Assembly (NCBI GenBank): GCA_002900995.3
Contig: CM035305.1
Coordinates: forward strand, 4,868,908 to 4,932,907
Length of the DNA stretch: 64,000 nucleotides
Direction of reading: 5' to 3'
Origin: Ganoderma boninense
Lineage: Eukaryota; Basidiomycota; Agaricomycetes; Polyporales; Polyporaceae
Positions within the stretch are counted from its first letter, which is position 1. Each line of letters begins with the position of its first letter. The notes beneath the pieces are model-generated. The model ran no database searches, was not told the origin of the DNA, and saw only the letters and a list, made by a program, of their open reading frames with translations. This document shows, in pieces, positions 59,882-64,000 of this stretch. Both the position numbers and the translations under genes were made by a program.

Positions 59882-61058
59882 TTATGCCTCGCGTTCTCCC
59901 ATCTGACTATACGGTGGCGGCGCTGTAGAATGTCCGATACTATGGCAGCTGCGAGCGTCGTCCAAATCCTGCTGGTCGCGCCCATCCGTTCCATCCTGCG
60001 CCGTCTCCTCACTGGCAACTGGATTCGGATTTCCGAGGCCGGTTCGCATAGGACGGGAGGGCTTAGCACGTCCTTTCCTCCGAGGCATTGGGATGATGTT
60101 GGCAGAGGTGTCCGGAGACGGCGATCGGCGGGGCGAGTCATAGTGCTTGACGAAGGGCGAGACGGAGCCGACCGGCCAGCCGTCCTGCACCTCCGAGCCG
60201 GCGTGGCTCCCGGAGTTGCGCGCTCCTTCAAGCTCGGGATCGGATACCCCGCCCGACGGGCAAGTAGAACTTTGGTCTTCTGAGGGTCAGGAGAGAGAGT
60301 TCGAGTGTCAGCATGTCGGGGGTCAAATGTGCATGCAGTACGAAGGCCGGAGAAATGCCGCTGCTCACCGAGAGCTCCTTCCAGTTTGATACGCCCTTGC
60401 GAGGGATCCACGGATACTACCTTCGCTCTGGCGAGCCGCCTTCTGCACTTGAGGCCTCCGACGGCTATTATCAGCGCTGCCAAGAGCGACAAGGTCGTGG
60501 CCAGAGCAATAAGGGTATGGTGAGAGGCGTTCGAAGACCCAGATGAATCCGCTAACGATGATGGAGGCGATGACACTGAGGATGGGGAGGAGAGCAACGA
60601 TTGCGACGACGATTGTGAGGACGGTACGACTGGTGATGCATCTGCGACCAGCGAGTGTATCAAAACCCTGTCTTCAGGGGAAGGGCCCCAAACTTCAACT
60701 CGCCTGACGCCGGTATGGTCACGGTGATCACGATGACGGTCGGGACGGTGATTTCTGAGGCGGCTTGAGCATCCTTTGTCTTTCAGTAAAAGTTGTATCC
60801 AATAGCCCACCTGTGACTATGGGGGTGGGTGACTCTGAGACAGATGGTAGGGAGAACGATGTAGTCTGGCTGCCACTGTCTGGGGTAGATGAGGTTGCTA
60901 ATTCACTGGCAGTGGATGACGCGAAGATTGTAGACTTGATTACTGGCCGGATCGTGCTTGCGCTTCAGTCGGAGAACGAAGACCAACAAGAAAAGAATGG
61001 GCACACCGGTTTCAGAGGTAACCGTTGTAAGACGGAGCGATGGCGACTGTGAGGCCAT
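59882..61058 (-). CDS. PPPYS-tail single-pass membrane protein, duplicate copy
   Basis: It is the counterpart of 15564-16736 with the same five exons and phases. The outer region, the helix TLIALATTLSLLAALIIAVGG and the tail motif SVSPFVKHYDSP are intact, and the end reads STAPPPYSQM. Differences from copy 1 include loss of two residues near DPSQGRIKLEG, an insertion in GNPNPVASEETAQ, and a changed start of the last exon (EDQSSTCPSGG). All indels keep the frame, which argues that both copies have been under coding constraint and that this is not a low-quality region. The core-promoter motif at 61172-61182 is retained. Confidence 0.8.
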
Positions 61059-61171
61059 GGCACTGAGGGAGAATGAGATAGGTGTAACGTGGCGAGGCGG
61101 AGGGCGGTATGAAAGTGCCTGTTGATCTCCTCGCGCTTGTGGGGACGGCAATGTTCCTCCCTGCGCTAACA

Positions 61172-61182
61172 CCCTCTTTAAA
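61172..61182 (-). promoter_or_regulatory. Conserved TTTAAAGAGGG core-promoter motif
   Basis: It is identical to the motif at 16850-16860 and sits at the same distance upstream of the duplicate membrane protein gene. Confidence 0.5.
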
Positions 61183-61701
61183 TGTTACACCGCCAACTAT
61201 CATATCATGATACATTCTGGAACACGTTCAAGGGGTTCCATTCATCACTTCCTGCAACTTTGACCTCCGAGTCGAGGCAGAAGAGTTCTGCAGCTGTCAA
61301 GGCTACCGCAACAAAAGATACACTTCAATACCCACGATGGCACCGGGAGAGCACCTCCTAACATTGACGACTCGCCGAGACCAGAGGGCCCGAAGGCTGC
61401 GGGATTCAGGAAATCCGCAACAATCACAACCACGAACATGTGAGGATCCAACATCAGAAGAGTACCAGCCCTCGATCACAAGCGTTGCCAGGCATGGCTG
61501 TGTTATTCCGGCCCTATGAAATTTCGAAGTTCGAAGAAGCAGATGCGCGGTTCCGCGTCAGCGTCAACATGATGGAAAGGTACGATCTCACCTCGTTCGT
61601 ACCTGCCCATGCCCTCAGTACAAGCGTCGCTAGTACACAAACTGGCCGAAGATTCATCTCTGAGAGCGGTGAGAATACATACCAGGAGTGCCCAATACTA
61701 G

Positions 61702-61957
61702 TCAAGTCTCGTCGAGCGGATCATCAGCACTCTCTACATCCCCTGCCTTCTCGTCGGCAGCCGTGCGCCTGGCTCTGATGCCCAGCGAACACGAGGATTC
61801 GGGAGCCTGAGCTCGCATCGGGATGGCAAGATTCGAAGCCGGAGAGCCCGGATGCTGGACGAAGGGCGATACACGCATGCCGTCGTCGCTGTCTCCGTGT
61901 GTGACCGGATTCCGAGTCGTCTCGAGGCCCGAAGCATCGCCGAGCTCAGGGGGCATT
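61702..61957 (-). pseudogene. Decayed tail exon of a PPPYS-family gene, duplicate copy
   Basis: It encodes MPPELGDASGLETTRNP through MRVSPFVQHPGSP to DDPLDET and a stop. The frame here is one base different from copy 1 near its end. The preceding exon boundary has four extra bases (CACATAAGTAG instead of CACATAG). No helix or PPPYS end is attached. Confidence 0.4.
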
Positions 61958-62158
61958 CTGAGGGACGCTCATTGAGGAGTTACTAGTTACACCCGACGGG
62001 TATGCGGAAAGGGAGCATGCCTCTCACCTACTTATGTGGCCCTCCACTGAGAGATCGCCTTAAGCGGTCGTCTTGGATGAAGGTGGTGGTACATGTCCAT
62101 GTCCATCACGTCATGCGTGGATGAGCGGGCCGGGGCACAGCGAAGCGAGGACTACGCG

Positions 62159-62737
62159 TCAAGTGTGAAGGATTCCCCACAGCCACGAGAATCCTTGATG
62201 TTCGAGTTTTTGAGTGCGAACCTCGCGCTGTAAATGAAATCGGACGTAAGCCACAAAAAAGTAATACGACGGCACGTTGAGGACGCAATATCTGAGATCG
62301 TCCTCTTACCGGTCCATCTCGTTTCCAATGAACGAGCTTGCAGTCGTTTACAAATTTGACTCCATCCTGCTCTACGATCTCGTCTGATTCGAGCGGTTTC
62401 TCAACGTAGGTGATACGAGAGCCCTTCGCACCCCCTTCTTCTGTACGCCTATACGGATCATCTGGGGTGTTGGACTTTTGAGGAGATTCCGAACCGCTGA
62501 CTGCTGTAGGCGTCTGCCCGGGTGGAGAGGGAGCCCAACCGATGTGAGGATATCGATAATATATACTACAATAATTGCCACCTTGGTTGCACGGATCGCT
62601 GGGCGAGGCGGCTCACCTTCGGTGCGGGTGAAGGACACCTGTCCACTTGAGGCGAAGTGCGCGAGTCGAGGAGATACCAAATAAATTAGTCCAGCGGCGA
62701 CATGTGCGCGTTGCAGGCGAGCGAGTGCAGAGACCAT
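62159..62737 (-). CDS. Small protein of unknown function, intact only in copy 2
   Basis: Three exons (62617-62737, 62310-62503, 62159-62227) give 384 nt, 127 residues, in frame. The start MVSALARLQRAHVAAGLIYL is a short hydrophobic segment, perhaps a mitochondrial or membrane signal. The middle is polar (SESPQKSNTPDDPYRRTEEG). The C-terminal half has RITYVEKPLESDEIVEQDG, CKLVHWKRDGP and HQGFSWLWGILHT. A GTATATAGG element lies just upstream on the minus strand. The first two exons lie in the 1071-bp segment missing from copy 1, where only the last exon survives (17823-17891). I do not recognise the family. Confidence 0.6.
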
Positions 62738-63319
62738 CGTCGTCGGGACGTAGGGAAAGCCTATATACATAAGTAGAGCCGATCGTTTCAACAAGAATTT
62801 TCCGCAATAATGAGCACCAAATACGAATAGTTACATAATACTATAAGCTAAGGAAACAGCCTGCTAAGGCAATACTTAGTATCCACCGTCTTATTCCTCG
62901 TTTGGCTTACGTTGGGTTATCGATTTGACATTATGTAATATTGGTCACCACCCTATTAGGCCTCCTAAGTGCTAAGTACTTATAAGTACTTACTAATAGC
63001 ACCGACTTTCACTTACTTAGTGAAGTTAGTCTGAAGCCTGCATCTGTCTCTCGCTGCTGGGTCCTTCCAACATTTGAATACTCACACGGAAATATCAACC
63101 CCTCAGTGAATGCCCTGGGTTGGCAGAGCTGCTGTGCAAGCGAGCAACGACACTGTCCCACCTACCATGGCGCGAGAACGTGAACCGTTGGTGGAGTCCG
63201 AGTCGACTCTGCTCAAAGCGTTATACGGCCGTCCTCCCTCCACGCAACATGGTCATTTGTCGTCTGCCTCGAGAAACAAGCTCAGAGCCGCCTGTCTCTG
63301 GCCGTGATCGATCCGATCC
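62249..63319. other. 1071-bp segment present only in copy 2
   Basis: It lies between CGGACGTA and TGGCCACTG, which are adjacent in copy 1. It contains two exons and the upstream region of the small gene, and an AT-rich stretch (62810-63010) with a palindrome AAGTACTTATAAGTACTT. It has no terminal inverted repeats, so a deletion in copy 1 is likelier than an insertion here. Confidence 0.75.
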
Positions 63320-63542
63320 TGGCCACTGCCGAGATAAGTACTGTCGACGTGCTGGCCGTTGTCTGACGTCTCTCCCCGGGGCCTGAATGCCTGGCTACAA
63401 TTTTCAATGCTGGTTCAGTGTGACATGCATCAGAAAAGTAAGGGACATGAACTTACATTCATACCCTATGAATCGACGACGGAGTCTAGTCTTCAGCATA
63501 GCGGGTGGTCGTTAGCTGAGGCCATCAGCAAAAGCGCTAACC

Positions 63543-63635
63543 CGTGGCAATGGAATTGCCACGCCGGTCCGGGTCTGCCTACCATAACGGGACAGGCGAG
63601 GTTTGCAATGCATCGCCTTGCTGTTGCAAACCTCG
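63543..63635. repeat. Two perfect hairpins
   Basis: CGTGGCAAT-GGA-ATTGCCACG occupies 63543-63563, and CGAGGTTTGCAA pairs with TTGCAAACCTCG (63597-63608 and 63624-63635) around a 15-nt loop. They lie just past the end of duplication copy 2. Confidence 0.7.
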
Positions 63636-63948
63636 GACTGGCGAGGTGAAAATCGCGATGCTCAAGTTACGGTATTTAGTAGGATTGTATCAGTATGAAA
63701 TTTTCAAGGATTCGATAGTCAATGTCTTGCATTCCATGCGCAGGCTCGAGGGGGAATAAGTGTGGCAGGCGGCCCGGGGTCACCTCAGCGCTCTACGGCG
63801 ACGAAGCTCGGAGCTCGTCGTTCTTCTCTTGTCGTCTCTCCTATCACTCTCAACCCTCCATCATAGGTCTCTTCGCTCAAGGTCTCTTCGCTCCCCCAAT
63901 CAGACATCATCATATTCGGCCCTCAAATCTCGCAGGTTGCTGGACAGG

Positions 63949-63980
63949 ATGAACCCGGGCAAGCAGGCTGAGAAACTGCA
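63949..63980 (+). CDS. EGD1: Probable first exon of nascent polypeptide-associated complex subunit beta
   Basis: The exon encodes MNPGKQAEKLQ followed by a GTAAGC donor, preceded by a pyrimidine-rich leader with TCTCTTCGCTC repeats typical of highly expressed fungal genes. NAC-beta (BTF3) proteins start MNPEKLAKLQ and go on to a basic ribosome-binding motif in the next exon. That exon is outside the window, so the assignment rests on ten residues only. If right, the product binds ribosomes as a chaperone with NAC-alpha. Confidence 0.45.
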
Positions 63981-64000
63981 GTAAGCCTTATAGAACTGCC

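Larger units (their letters stand above)
56603..63516. repeat. Segmental duplication, copy 2
   Basis: This is a direct repeat of 11946-18113. From about 58110 onward it differs from copy 1 by roughly 2-3% substitutions and small indels. It carries 1071 bp (62249-63319) that copy 1 lacks. It ends where both copies diverge into unrelated flanks at about 18113 and 63516. Confidence 0.9.

Noticed and set aside
62249..63319. The 1071-bp extra segment in copy 2 as a transposon insertion
   Set aside because: It has no terminal inverted repeats or convincing target duplication, and a spliced gene crosses its left border.

Overview
The window is nuclear DNA of a filamentous basidiomycete, most likely an Agaricomycete of the wood-decay type. 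The evidence is GC-rich coding sequence, genes split by many introns of about 45-65 nt with GT(A/G)NGT donors, and families typical of that group: a DUF6534-like seven-helix protein, a fasciclin GPI protein, F-box-type leucine-rich proteins without the F-box, a Tnp2 (CACTA) transposase and Ser/Thr-rich single-pass membrane proteins ending in a PPPYS motif. All gene models were read by eye from splice signals. Eleven of them close exactly in frame over 3 to 16 exons.

Layout. 0-9 kb: a truncated zinc-cluster paralogue (+), an isoprenylcysteine methyltransferase-like gene (-), a DUF6534-like membrane protein in many small exons (-), and a two-domain fasciclin protein (-). 9.9-18.1 kb: a 16-exon gene for a 1373-residue protein with one EF-hand and four Cys clusters (+). 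It converges on a single-pass membrane protein gene (-), followed by decayed relatives. 18.6-28.1 kb: a housekeeping block of ARP5 (INO80 complex, +), a Sec4/Rab8 GTPase (-) and the DOT1 H3K79 methyltransferase (+). 28-37.5 kb: a second membrane protein paralogue (-), an FMN-binding split-barrel protein (+), a 3' fragment of the EF-hand gene family (-), a repeat-rich stretch and a lineage-specific gene (-). 38.0-38.5 kb: a textbook MITE. 39-45 kb: a membrane-anchored WD40 protein (-), a leucine-rich protein (+) and a coiled-coil membrane protein (+). 47-51 kb: a Tnp2 transposase with two nonsense codons. 52-56.5 kb: a SUN-domain protein (+) and a long unknown gene (+) that runs into a 100-N gap. 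56.6-63.5 kb: a second, 2-3% diverged copy of 11.9-18.1 kb. Its first 1.5 kb is badly degraded and it carries 1.07 kb missing from copy 1. 63.9 kb: probably the first exon of a NAC-beta (BTF3/EGD1) gene.

The window mixes a conserved housekeeping core with an accessory module, an EF-hand/Cys-cluster gene convergent with a PPPYS membrane-protein gene. Pieces of this module recur five times in 64 kb. The most useful observations are the duplication and what its differences reveal, the MITE with an exact 8-bp target duplication, the conserved GC-AG introns, the nonsense-inactivated Tnp2 element and several unknown multi-exon families.
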